From: Flavobacterium sp. NKUCC04_CG
GTDB lineage: Bacteria > Bacteroidota > Bacteroidia > Flavobacteriales > Flavobacteriaceae
Assembly (NCBI RefSeq): GCF_019345525.1
Contig: NZ_JAHKRA010000002.1
Span: 124,001-188,000, forward strand
Direction: 5' to 3'
Length of the DNA stretch: 64,000 nt
Both the position numbers and the translations under genes were made by a program. This document shows positions 11,147 through 20,902 of this stretch, piece after piece. Numbering within the stretch: the first letter of the stretch is position 1; each line of letters opens with the position of its first letter. The notes under the pieces are model-generated. The model saw only the letters and a program-made list of their open reading frames with translations, had not been told where the DNA came from and did not search any database.

Positions 11147-11176
11147 TAACTGTACTAGATATACTAAAGTTAACAA
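11147..11176 (-). promoter_or_regulatory. Possible promoter of tamB
   Basis: On the minus strand TTG (11176-11174) is followed after exactly 19 bases by TACAGTTA (11154-11147). The spacing is ideal for Bacteroidota promoters, but the -7 element keeps only the TA and TT parts of TAnnTTTG. Confidence 0.35.
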
Positions 11177-11243
11177 ATGTAATAATTTCTTGGATAAAAG
11201 TAACTTATTCTGTTTTTATTAACTTACAAATTTTGATATTAAA

Positions 11244-12266
11244 ATGTCTGAAAATCCCATATATATTCTCGCCATAGAAAGTTCGTGTGACGACACTGCA
11301 GCTGCTGTAATGAGAGACGCCACTGTGCTTTCCAACGTAGTTGCACAACAACAAATACACGAAGAATACGGCGGCGTAGTTCCCGAATTGGCTTCACGAG
11401 CGCATCAACAAAATATAGTACCAGTTGTAGATATTGCGCTAAAAAAAGCGCAAATTACGAAAGAACAACTTACAGCTATAGCTTTTACACAAGGTCCTGG
11501 TTTAATGGGATCTTTATTAGTGGGGAGTTCTTTTGCCAAGTCGTTGTCGATGGCGTTAAACATTCCTTTAGTAGCGGTCAACCATATGCATGCTCATATT
11601 TTAGCACATTTTATAGAAGAAGAGGGATTTGACAAACCCACTTTCCCCTTTTTGGCCCTAACTATTTCTGGAGGACACACTCAAATTGTACAAGTCAACG
11701 GTTTTTTTGATTTAAAAATCATCGGAGAAACCACGGATGATGCCGTAGGTGAAGCTTTTGACAAAAGCGCAAAAACCTTAGGTTTTCCTTATCCAGGAGG
11801 CCCGTTGATTGATAAATATGCGCAATTGGGTAATCCAAAAGCTTTTCGATTCACCAAACCGAAAGTTCCGGGGCTTAACTTTAGTTTTAGCGGTTTAAAA
11901 ACCCAGATATTGTATTTTGTCCAAAAAAACCTAGCCGAAAACCCCAACTTTATCGAGGAAAATAAAAACGATATTTGTGCTTCAATTCAGGAAACCATTA
12001 TCAATATATTGATGGACAAACTAAAGTTGGCCGTAGAAGAAACCGGAATTCGTCAAATCGCTATTGGCGGTGGCGTTTCTGCAAATTCAGGAATCAGAAA
12101 AGCCTTAAAAGACGCAGAACACAAATACCAGTGGAAAACCTATGTTCCCAAATTTGAATACACTACCGACAATGCTGCTATGATTGGTATTGTTGGATAT
12201 TATCGTTATAAGGAACACTATTTTAGCGATGCCTCTGTAGTATCTAAGGCGCGAATTGAATTTTAA
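11244..12266 (+). CDS. tsaD: tRNA threonylcarbamoyladenosine transferase subunit TsaD
   Basis: Catalytic subunit that, with TsaB and TsaE, transfers the threonylcarbamoyl group to A37 of tRNAs reading ANN codons. The 340-residue protein has the family start IESSCDDTAAAV, the metal-binding HMHAH (114-118) and the ASKHA motifs ISGGHTQIV, DDAVGEAFDK and IGGGVSANSGIR, with a C-terminal TTDNAAMIG carrying the last metal ligand Asp. The length is standard. It diverges from tamB across a 167-base AT-rich gap and is followed 12 bases later by rsmE. Confidence 0.96.
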   Translation: MSENPIYILAIESSCDDTAAAVMRDATVLSNVVAQQQIHEEYGGVVPELASRAHQQNIVPVVDIALKKAQITKEQLTAIAFTQGPGLMGSLLVGSSFAKSLSMALNIPLVAVNHMHAHILAHFIEEEGFDKPTFPFLALTISGGHTQIVQVNGFFDLKIIGETTDDAVGEAFDKSAKTLGFPYPGGPLIDKYAQLGNPKAFRFTKPKVPGLNFSFSGLKTQILYFVQKNLAENPNFIEENKNDICASIQETIINILMDKLKLAVEETGIRQIAIGGGVSANSGIRKALKDAEHKYQWKTYVPKFEYTTDNAAMIGIVGYYRYKEHYFSDASVVSKARIEF

Positions 12267-12278
12267 ACACAGACAAAT

Positions 12279-12986
12279 ATGCAATTATTTTACGCTCCCG
12301 ATATACAAGCCGAACAAAATGATTTCTTTTTCGACAAAGAAGAAAGCAAACACATCATTAAAGTTTTACGTAAAAAAACAGGCGACATACTTCACGTTAC
12401 CAATGGATTAGGTTTTTTATTTGAATTGCAAATTACCTTAGAGTCTGAAAAAAAATGCCTGACAAAAGTTTTATCTGTCACAGAACACCCCAAGCCAAAC
12501 CACCATATTCACTTGGCAGTGGCACCCACAAAAATGAACGAACGTTTTGAATGGTTTTTAGAAAAGGCAACAGAAATGGGAATTCAAGAAATCACTCCTA
12601 TCATCTGTGATCATTCCGAGCGTAAAATCATTAAAACAGAACGTTTTGAGAAGATTATTCAATCGGCTATGAAACAATCTTTACAATTTCATTTACCCCT
12701 TTTAAACGAACCCATTTCTTTAAAAGATTTTTTAAAAAAAGAGCGCGAAGGTTCGTTATATATAGCCCATTGTGAAGACAGTAAAAAGACGCTCTTAAAA
12801 AATGTAATTACTAAAAATGAAAAATATACCCTATTAATCGGTCCAGAAGGCGATTTTTCTAAATCCGAAATTGAAACGGCTTTAAAAAACAACTATCAAG
12901 CAGTATCTTTGGGCAATACCCGATTAAGAACGGAAACAGCGGCACTAGTCGCTTGTCATAGTTTTGTGTTTACCAACGAATTTTAA
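12279..12986 (+). CDS. rsmE: 16S rRNA (uracil1498-N3)-methyltransferase RsmE
   Basis: SPOUT-class SAM-dependent enzyme that methylates U1498 in the decoding region of 16S rRNA. The 235-residue protein has an N-terminal PUA-like domain (to about residue 70, with ESKHIIKVLRKKTGD) and the knotted C-terminal domain with LLIGPEGDFSKSEIE and SLGNTRLRTETAA, the SAM-binding loops of the family. It is 12 bases behind tsaD and probably co-transcribed with it. Confidence 0.94.
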   Translation: MQLFYAPDIQAEQNDFFFDKEESKHIIKVLRKKTGDILHVTNGLGFLFELQITLESEKKCLTKVLSVTEHPKPNHHIHLAVAPTKMNERFEWFLEKATEMGIQEITPIICDHSERKIIKTERFEKIIQSAMKQSLQFHLPLLNEPISLKDFLKKEREGSLYIAHCEDSKKTLLKNVITKNEKYTLLIGPEGDFSKSEIETALKNNYQAVSLGNTRLRTETAALVACHSFVFTNEF

Positions 12987-13201
12987 TACTTAAGCATTGC
13001 AAAACAGTCTTTATATCTAAAACGCTATCTTCAAAAAATTTAACACACTACTGATACTGGGCCGTCGCTGTTGTATAATTTTGGCATCGGATTGTTTTTT
13101 ACCCGTAGCTGAGCTACAAACTCGCTATTATATTTAAAAAATATAATTAGCAATAATTTTTATAATAAAATAGAAGGCTTTAAAAAACCCTAGAGTTTTC
13201 T
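12987..13201. other. Non-coding gap with small palindromes
   Basis: The 215 bases between rsmE and the AI-2E permease gene hold no coding frame I trust. They contain a perfect GTAGCT-G-AGCTAC palindrome at 13105-13117 and a long A/T inverted repeat around 13127-13151. Neither is followed by a T-run typical of a terminator. Confidence 0.4.
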
Positions 13202-13209
13202 TACATTTG
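13202..13209 (+). promoter_or_regulatory. Promoter -7 element of the AI-2E permease gene
   Basis: TACATTTG is an exact TAnnTTTG match. At the -33 spacing the sequence is TTA instead of TTG. The TTG inside this element opens the longer reading frame, which argues that it is promoter rather than a start codon. Confidence 0.6.
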
Positions 13210-13221
13210 AATAAAAAGTCT

Positions 13222-14313
13222 ATGTCCACAGCAAAAGAGATTTCGCGCGGTATTGTTAAAGCTGTTATCACCTTAATTGCCATTGCAGCGGCAGCATACT
13301 TGTTATTCCAAATCAAATCGATATTTATCTATTTTGTTTGTGCCCTTATTTTAGCATTAGTCGGTTCACCAATCATTCGTTTTTTCGTCAAAAAACTGCA
13401 CTTTAAAAAAATTATCGCTGTGGTGGTGACCATGGTACTGTTTATCTTAATGATGTTGGGCTTTGTCTTTATGTTTGTTCCATTATTTACAACCCAAGCT
13501 CAAAACCTATCGGTTTTAAACACCGCTCGATTACAAGAAGATATCACGCACCTATTACAGCAGATAGATGGTTTTTTGGCTGTAAGAGATTTAAGTTTAG
13601 AAAAGCTGTTAAATCTTTCGGATTTGAGTTCTAAACTAAACTTCGATTTTATTCCCAACATTTTTAATTCGATTATCAGCACCATCAGCGGTTTGGGAAT
13701 AGGTATTGCTTCTACTTTTTTTATAACGTTTTTCTTACTAAAAGATCAAGCTATTTTTCAGTATCACTTCAAAAAAATACTACCGGAAAAACAAGAAGAA
13801 AAGATCTTAACCTCTTTAGAAAAAATAAATCATTTGCTTTCACGATATTTCGTCGGCCTATTGTTGCAACTCTTTATTGTTTTTATTTTGACCCTGATCG
13901 TATTGTTGATTTTTGGGGTAAAAGGAGCTCTAATGATTGCATTTTTATGTGCCATTTTAAACATCATTCCCTATATAGGCCCTTTAATCGCCAATGTATT
14001 AGGGGTTATTTTAACCATGTTAAGCTATATTAGCGAAGACTTCAACAGCGTTGTTTTACCAAAAGCCCTAGCAGTTATGATTGGTTTTTTTGTAGTACAA
14101 TTTATCGATAACAACATCAATCAACCGATTATTTTTTCCAATAGCATCAAGTCGCATCCGTTAGAAATTTTTATTGTTATACTTGCAAGCGGTATGCTTA
14201 CAGGGGTTTTTGGAATGATACTTGCTATTCCAATGTACACTTGTTTAAAAGTAATTGGAAAAGAATTTTTTCCACATATTAAATTCGTTCAGCTATTAAC
14301 TAAAGATATTTAA
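13222..14313 (+). CDS. AI-2E family transporter (PF01594-type permease)
   Basis: Polytopic inner-membrane protein of the AI-2E transporter family, whose members include quorum-signal exporters but also sodium/proton antiporters, so the substrate is open. From the ATG at 13222 it has 363 residues with paired helices at the N-terminus (ALITLIA.. and YFVCALILALVGSPIIRFF), a central soluble stretch rich in Leu and Gln (about 95-160), and four or more C-terminal helices with IPYIGPLIANVLGVI and FVVQFIDNNINQPIIF, the hallmark of the family. I prefer this ATG over an upstream TTG because the TTG is within a -7 element. The methyltransferase gene starts directly after the stop. Confidence 0.85.
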   Translation: MSTAKEISRGIVKAVITLIAIAAAAYLLFQIKSIFIYFVCALILALVGSPIIRFFVKKLHFKKIIAVVVTMVLFILMMLGFVFMFVPLFTTQAQNLSVLNTARLQEDITHLLQQIDGFLAVRDLSLEKLLNLSDLSSKLNFDFIPNIFNSIISTISGLGIGIASTFFITFFLLKDQAIFQYHFKKILPEKQEEKILTSLEKINHLLSRYFVGLLLQLFIVFILTLIVLLIFGVKGALMIAFLCAILNIIPYIGPLIANVLGVILTMLSYISEDFNSVVLPKALAVMIGFFVVQFIDNNINQPIIFSNSIKSHPLEIFIVILASGMLTGVFGMILAIPMYTCLKVIGKEFFPHIKFVQLLTKDI

Positions 14314-15504
14314 TTGAAAACCGAACTCTTGCATTCCGATGTACAGGAATTTATAAATCAGTCCTTAAAAATAGAAACGGCCCAATTGGCCTTTCAAAAA
14401 AATCCCTTTCCCCAGATTCCTTGGAATGAGATTTTAACACAAATACAATCTAAGCGCAAAGCTCAAGAGAAGTTACCTACTTGGTTTCAAACTTCGGGGA
14501 TTTTATATCCTCTAAGTTTATCCATCGAACAAACTTCTTCTGAGAAATGTGCCGCCTATAAAGCTTCCCTTTTATCGGGAGACAGCCTCATTGATTTAAC
14601 AGGCGGCTTAGGTATTGATGCCTTTTATTTCTCAAAGCACTTTAAAACCGTTACTCATTGCGAATGGCAGCCAACATTATCTGAACTCGTTCAACACAAT
14701 TACCAAGCGCTCAAAGCGACCAATATCAACTGTATTTCCGGTGACGGATTGCAGATACTTCAGGATTTAAATCAACAGTGGGATTGTATTTACATTGATC
14801 CAGCTCGTAGAAATCAGGCCAAGGAAAAGGTATTCTTTTTAAAAGATTGTGAACCCAATGTGCCTGAATTGTTAGACACCTATTTTGAATACAGTACCAA
14901 AGTCTTTATTAAAACAGCGCCCCTTTTGGATTTAGCAGCTGGTTTAAATGAATTAAAACACGTAAAAGAGATTCATGTTGTAGCCTTAGACAATGAGGTC
15001 AAAGAACTGTTATGGCTACTAGAAAAAGGATATACAGGAAGTATCCAAGTTGTTGCGGTCAATATAAAAAACACAGAAACGGATGTATTCAAATCTACTC
15101 TTGATGCTGAATCATCGGCCTACAGCAATTATTCCACACCCAAAGAGTTTTTATACGAACCCAATAGTGCTTTAATGAAAACAGGGCAATTCAATCGTAT
15201 TGCAGAGCAATATGCCTTAGATAAGCTGCAACTGCACTCACAATTATATACGTCTGCCAGCTTAATTGACTTTCCCGGTCGCGTTTTTAAAATCGTAGCG
15301 AATTATCCGTTTAATAAACAAACGATGAAAACGTATTTACAAAATCAAAAAGTCAACATAACGATTAGAAATTTCCCTATAAGCGTCAGTGAATTGCGGA
15401 AAAAATGGAAAATAAAAGACGGTGGAAATCAATATGTTTTCTTAACTACCGACTGTAACAATGAAAAAATAATATTAATTTGCGAAAAAATAAATTTACT
15501 ATGA
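14314..15504 (+). CDS. Class I SAM-dependent methyltransferase with THUMP-like domain
   Basis: Bacteroidota methyltransferase of the PG_1098 type. The 396-residue protein carries a Rossmann core with motif I LIDLTGGLGIDAFYF (about 93-107) and the motif IV equivalent CIYIDPARR (about 155-163), where DPAR replaces the DPPY of N6-adenine enzymes. A C-terminal THUMP-like region (about 320-396) suggests an RNA substrate. It starts with TTG right after the preceding stop codon TAA, and its end overlaps the next ATG as ATGA, so it is translationally coupled on both sides. The modified base and target are unknown. Confidence 0.8.
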   Translation: MKTELLHSDVQEFINQSLKIETAQLAFQKNPFPQIPWNEILTQIQSKRKAQEKLPTWFQTSGILYPLSLSIEQTSSEKCAAYKASLLSGDSLIDLTGGLGIDAFYFSKHFKTVTHCEWQPTLSELVQHNYQALKATNINCISGDGLQILQDLNQQWDCIYIDPARRNQAKEKVFFLKDCEPNVPELLDTYFEYSTKVFIKTAPLLDLAAGLNELKHVKEIHVVALDNEVKELLWLLEKGYTGSIQVVAVNIKNTETDVFKSTLDAESSAYSNYSTPKEFLYEPNSALMKTGQFNRIAEQYALDKLQLHSQLYTSASLIDFPGRVFKIVANYPFNKQTMKTYLQNQKVNITIRNFPISVSELRKKWKIKDGGNQYVFLTTDCNNEKIILICEKINLL

Positions 15505-16073
15505 AATATGTCATCCTGATTCTCGGTCTGTTGTCAACGCTTTTTACTGTAGCGCAAACCAAGAACTGCGAAATTGACTATATTGTCAAAAACGACAGTA
15601 CGGATTTAAAGAAAACAAAAGACTACTTAATCGTTGAAAGAATTTATCCACAATCTTTAGAATCGGTATATATATCGTTGCTTAAGTCGGATGATTTGAC
15701 TTATTTGCAATTGCAATATTTACAAAAAGACACACAATTTATCAGTACGACTTGTGTGGACCAAAAATCAATGGTCAGCGTACAATTATCAAACGGAAAT
15801 ATCATAAACTTTAGACATGCCAATATCGATTACTGTAATAACTTGTCTTTTGATTCCGAACAAAATGCTAACATACGCATCCTAAGCACTTATTTTCTAA
15901 TTCAAAAAGAAGATTTAGAACGTTTAAAGGAATCCACTGCTACTGTCATGCGTATACGTTATGCCACCACTACCGCTACATACGAACTCCTCGATAAAAT
16001 TGAATCTAAGGTTGTAGATAAAAGCTATTATCCGAGTAATTATTTTATAAATAACATCCCTTGTATTGAATAA
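15501..16073 (+). CDS. Small secreted hypothetical protein
   Basis: I do not recognise a family. The 190-residue product begins with a clear signal peptide (YVILILGLLSTLFTVAQ) followed by a mature region of mixed alpha/beta character with two or three cysteines (Cys near the start of the mature part, TTCVDQ, DYCNN, NIPCIE), compatible with periplasmic disulphides. The ATG overlaps the stop of the methyltransferase gene (ATGA), so it belongs to that operon. A bidirectional terminator follows. Confidence 0.65.
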   Translation: MKYVILILGLLSTLFTVAQTKNCEIDYIVKNDSTDLKKTKDYLIVERIYPQSLESVYISLLKSDDLTYLQLQYLQKDTQFISTTCVDQKSMVSVQLSNGNIINFRHANIDYCNNLSFDSEQNANIRILSTYFLIQKEDLERLKESTATVMRIRYATTTATYELLDKIESKVVDKSYYPSNYFINNIPCIE

Positions 16074-16096
16074 AAATAAGAGCTTATCCTAAATGC

Positions 16097-16131
16097 AAAA
16101 AAAAGCGCTTCTATTAAGAGGCGCTTTTTTT
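16097..16131. terminator. Bidirectional intrinsic terminator
   Basis: Eight base pairs, GCGCTTCT / AGAGGCGC with a 4-base loop, are flanked by eight A and seven T. It sits between the convergent small secreted protein gene and the ABC-F gene and can serve both strands. Confidence 0.9.
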
Positions 16132-16136
16132 GTTTA

Positions 16137-17765
<1,629 letters not shown>

Positions 17766-17786
17766 TTAGATTTTTTTTATTGTTTG

Positions 17787-17794
17787 CAAATTTA
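17787..17794 (-). promoter_or_regulatory. Promoter -7 element of the ABC-F gene
   Basis: On the minus strand TAAATTTG is an exact TAnnTTTG match. CTG lies at 19-base spacing in place of TTG. It is about 30 bases before the ATG at 17756. Confidence 0.6.
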
Positions 17795-17885
17795 CTAAAA
17801 ATATACTAGATAACAGCATCCTTAAAAACACTACTGTACTTTGACATTTAACTACGCGTTAACACCAGAGCTGAGCTGTAAAGTT

Positions 17886-17893
17886 TATTTTTG
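17886..17893 (+). promoter_or_regulatory. Promoter -7 element of the thioredoxin-fold lipoprotein gene
   Basis: TATTTTTG fits TAnnTTTG exactly. Its TTG is the first codon of the longest frame, which makes the downstream ATG at 17924 the more credible start. No clear -33 TTG is seen. Confidence 0.5.
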
Positions 17894-17923
17894 CTTAAAA
17901 CCAACAGATTAAACAAACCGTTA

Positions 17924-19348
17924 ATGAGTTCTTGTATAAAAAATACATCCTTTATTTTAACATCACTTTCTTTGCTAACTCTATTTTGCTCTTGCAAACA
18001 AAGTTTTGATGAAAAAGACTATAGTGCCTATTTTCAAGGAGAAATCATTAGCCCTCAAGAAAACTATGTATTATTTTGCAAAGACAATGTAGTTCTAGAC
18101 ACTTTATATCTAGACAAAAACAACCGTTTTTTTAAAAAATTTGATTCTTTAGCACCGGGAATGTATATCTACAAACACAATCCAGAGTATCAATATGTTT
18201 ATTTTGACAAAAACGACAGCTTAAACCTGCGTCTCAATACACGCGATTTTGACCATTCCATTATCTATTCTGGTCGTGGGGACCAAAAGAATAATTTCTT
18301 GATGGATTTAAATACTAAAAATCTACTCGATAGACAACGTATGTATTCCCAATTCGATGACGATGTCAAAGACTTCGTTCGAAAAAACGATTCAGCACAT
18401 GCAGCCCGAATAGCCTATTATCTGCGTAAAAAGACAGAAATAGGTTGGGATAAGGATTTTGACTTATATGCCAAAACCATGTTGGACTTACATTACTTTT
18501 CCAAGAAAGAGATTTATCCTATGGCACATTTAATTCGCGAAAAGAAAGATGTCAGAAAACAACTTCCTCCAGATTACTACCACTTTAGAAGTAAAGTCGA
18601 CTTTAACAACGAAAAATTAAGTGATTTCTCTTCTTTTACACGCTACCTTTCCGTTATGCTGAATTCGGTAGTCGATGAAAACGAAATTGAATTTGTTAGA
18701 ACAAACAGTTTGGATAAAAACTTAGCCAAGCTCAATGTGGTGGACACCTTGATAAAAAATCAAAAAATCAAAAATGCGGTTTTAAACAATATCGCCTTTT
18801 TGTATTTACTCGATGACCAAAACATCAATCAGGACGAAAAGTTTTTAGCTCGGTATTTTGAATTATCAACGGACAAAAGCCAACACAACGAAATCATCCA
18901 AATACAAACGGCTATCCGCAACCTCAAAAAAGAAAAACGTTTACCGGAAATTGGATTGATTAATACCACGGGAGAATCGGTTTCTATCAACAAAATCATT
19001 AAAAAACCAAGTTTAATATTTGTTTGGACAAAAAATTCTTTAGGTCATTTTGAAGCAGCCCATAAAAAAGCAGCGGAACTACTTGCAGCAAACCCTGAAA
19101 TAGAAATCTTTTCGATTAATCTAGACACCAGTCAAGAAGAATGGCTTCGCATCATGAACCAATACCATTTTCCGCAAATTAAGGAACTTCGAGCCTTAAA
19201 CTTTCAGGAAATAAAAGACAAATGGATCATCACCAAAGTGCACCGTTGTATCTTATTAAATGCAGATGGCACTATTAATAATGCCTTTGTCAATTTGTTT
19301 GACACAACCCTATCAAAAAAAATTAAAACACTTAATCAATCCAAATAA
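17924..19348 (+). CDS. Lipoprotein with thioredoxin-like domain lacking CXXC
   Basis: Predicted outer- or inner-membrane lipoprotein: the ATG-initiated product (474 residues) starts with a lipobox signal peptide ending LFCSC, lipidated at the Cys. The middle (about 25-340) is helical and unfamiliar. The C-terminal 130 residues follow the TlpA/AhpC-type thioredoxin fold found in many Bacteroidota lipoproteins (LPEIGLINTTGESVSI, then PSLIFVWTKNSLGHF). The position of the redox CXXC reads TKNSLGHF, with no cysteine, so it is unlikely to be a disulphide oxidoreductase. It stands alone between promoter and a 191-base gap. Confidence 0.7.
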   Translation: MSSCIKNTSFILTSLSLLTLFCSCKQSFDEKDYSAYFQGEIISPQENYVLFCKDNVVLDTLYLDKNNRFFKKFDSLAPGMYIYKHNPEYQYVYFDKNDSLNLRLNTRDFDHSIIYSGRGDQKNNFLMDLNTKNLLDRQRMYSQFDDDVKDFVRKNDSAHAARIAYYLRKKTEIGWDKDFDLYAKTMLDLHYFSKKEIYPMAHLIREKKDVRKQLPPDYYHFRSKVDFNNEKLSDFSSFTRYLSVMLNSVVDENEIEFVRTNSLDKNLAKLNVVDTLIKNQKIKNAVLNNIAFLYLLDDQNINQDEKFLARYFELSTDKSQHNEIIQIQTAIRNLKKEKRLPEIGLINTTGESVSINKIIKKPSLIFVWTKNSLGHFEAAHKKAAELLAANPEIEIFSINLDTSQEEWLRIMNQYHFPQIKELRALNFQEIKDKWIITKVHRCILLNADGTINNAFVNLFDTTLSKKIKTLNQSK

Positions 19349-19505
19349 TCATTTTTTAGCGCTTGAAAGTGCCTACATCTGATTAAAAACCGATAAACGT
19401 CCAAGGGGAGCGTTGTCTATACTATGATTTCCCATTGGTTTTTTTAGAAAAATTTCAATACAAATTTTTTTTTATTTTAAATTTTTATCAGAATATACTT
19501 TAGAC

Positions 19506-19535
19506 TTGAATCGCACCAAAAAAGTCTTAAATTAG
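19506..19535 (+). promoter_or_regulatory. Promoter of the DUF2520 gene
   Basis: TTG at 19506-19508 is followed after exactly 19 bases by TAAATTAG at 19528-19535, one base off TAnnTTTG. The ATG at 19540 lies only 4 bases beyond, so the transcript would be leaderless or nearly so. Confidence 0.65.
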
Positions 19536-19539
19536 CAAC

Positions 19540-20289
19540 ATGATAACTGTTTCAATTATTGGCTCTGGAAAAGTAGCCCATCATTTAATTTTGCATCTAT
19601 TAGATCAAGAAGGTGTCTTGTTACAACAAGTTTATGCTCGTAGTACTAAAAATTTACCTGCCTATTTACCCAAGGACAAAATCATTAATGAAATTGACGA
19701 ATTGGTTGCCGTTGATTTGGTGCTATTAGCCGTTTCAGATGATGCCATAGAAGAGGTTTCAGCAGCGATTAAGCTGCCCAATCAATTGATTGCACACACT
19801 TCTGGAGGATCGTCGATCAACGCCATTAAGGGTACCGCTCGTGCAGGAGTATTCTATATGTTACAGACTTTTTCCCTAGAAAAAGCGGTAGATTTTTCCA
19901 AGATTCCCTTTTGCCTAGAAGCAAGCAATGACACTGATTTTGCCCTTTTGGAAAAACTTGCTTTAAAATTCTCTGAAAAGGTCTTTAATATCAATTCAGA
20001 GCAACGAAAATCCATACATGTAGCTGCGGTATTTGTTTCCAACTTTGTCAATCATATGTATGTTTTAGGTTCCGAAATTTGCAAAGAAAATCAGGTTCCC
20101 TTTGATATTTTAAAGCCATTAATTTTAGAAACTGCTGAAAAGATACAAACTTTAAGTCCTCAAAAAGCACAAACAGGTCCAGCGGTTCGCAAGGATAAAA
20201 AGACCATCAAAAAACACTTGGATTTTCTTGTAGATTCCAATTTAAAAGAAATATACCAAATGATAACACAATCAATACAATTAAAATAA
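19540..20289 (+). CDS. Rossmann-fold and DUF2520 domain protein
   Basis: NAD(P)-binding protein of the DUF2520 type, resembling ketopantoate reductase or F420-dependent NADP reductase folds; its reaction is not known to me. The 249 residues open with the dinucleotide motif IIGSGKVAHHL (about 5-15), and a helical C-terminal domain (about 120-249) contains HVAAVFVSNFVNHMY and GPAVRKDKKTIKKHL, which are typical of the family. It overlaps the KdsC-like gene by one base (TAATG), so the two are translationally coupled. Confidence 0.85.
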   Translation: MITVSIIGSGKVAHHLILHLLDQEGVLLQQVYARSTKNLPAYLPKDKIINEIDELVAVDLVLLAVSDDAIEEVSAAIKLPNQLIAHTSGGSSINAIKGTARAGVFYMLQTFSLEKAVDFSKIPFCLEASNDTDFALLEKLALKFSEKVFNINSEQRKSIHVAAVFVSNFVNHMYVLGSEICKENQVPFDILKPLILETAEKIQTLSPQKAQTGPAVRKDKKTIKKHLDFLVDSNLKEIYQMITQSIQLK

Positions 20290-20816
20290 TGTCTAAAAAT
20301 TACAAAGAAATCATGAACGATATCACCACTTTCATATTTGATATGGATGGGGTATTAACCGACGGAACTATACAAATTGCACCCGATGGTAATTTATTGA
20401 GAAGTATGCACATTAGAGATGGTTATGCTATGAAAGCGGCATTGGAAAATGGCTATACAGTTTGCGTAATTTCTGGTGGAAAAAATGAAGGTGCCCGTAT
20501 TCGATTGAGAAATTTGGGATTAACCGATATTTATCTCGGAGTTCCCAACAAAGTGGAAACCTTTGAAGAATTCACAAGTCTTTACCAGATTAAACCAGAA
20601 AATGTATTGTATATGGGTGACGATATTCCCGACTTTCACGTGATGCAATTAGTAGGTTTACCAACAGCACCACAAGATGCGGTTCCTGAAATCAAAAAAA
20701 TCGCCAAATACATATCGCATATCAATGGGGGAAAAGGCGCTGTAAGAGATGTCATTGAGCAAGTGATGAAAGTTCAAGGAAAATGGATGGAACACTTTAA
20801 TGCCAAATTAGATTAA
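20289..20816 (+). CDS. KdsC-like HAD phosphatase
   Basis: Small C0-type HAD hydrolase similar to 3-deoxy-D-manno-octulosonate 8-phosphate phosphatase, which makes Kdo for LPS. The 175 residues contain the nucleophile motif DMDGVLTDG (18-26), motif II VISGG, and the metal motif MGDDIPDFHVM. There is no cap domain, and the length is right for a KdsC-type tetramer. The start ATG overlaps the preceding stop. An internal ATG at 20322 is a weaker alternative. Neighbours do not include other Kdo genes, so related substrates are possible. Confidence 0.85.
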   Translation: MSKNYKEIMNDITTFIFDMDGVLTDGTIQIAPDGNLLRSMHIRDGYAMKAALENGYTVCVISGGKNEGARIRLRNLGLTDIYLGVPNKVETFEEFTSLYQIKPENVLYMGDDIPDFHVMQLVGLPTAPQDAVPEIKKIAKYISHINGGKGAVRDVIEQVMKVQGKWMEHFNAKLD

Positions 20817-20902
20817 ACCAGAGCCCTTCGATCAACGAATCCACTTTCGATTGAAAACCATGTACAACCAAACTGCATTAATATAAAAAACAACATTACT
20901 AT

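Noticed and set aside
13105..13117. Terminator after rsmE
   Set aside because: The palindrome has a one-base loop and no T-run, so it cannot act as an intrinsic terminator.
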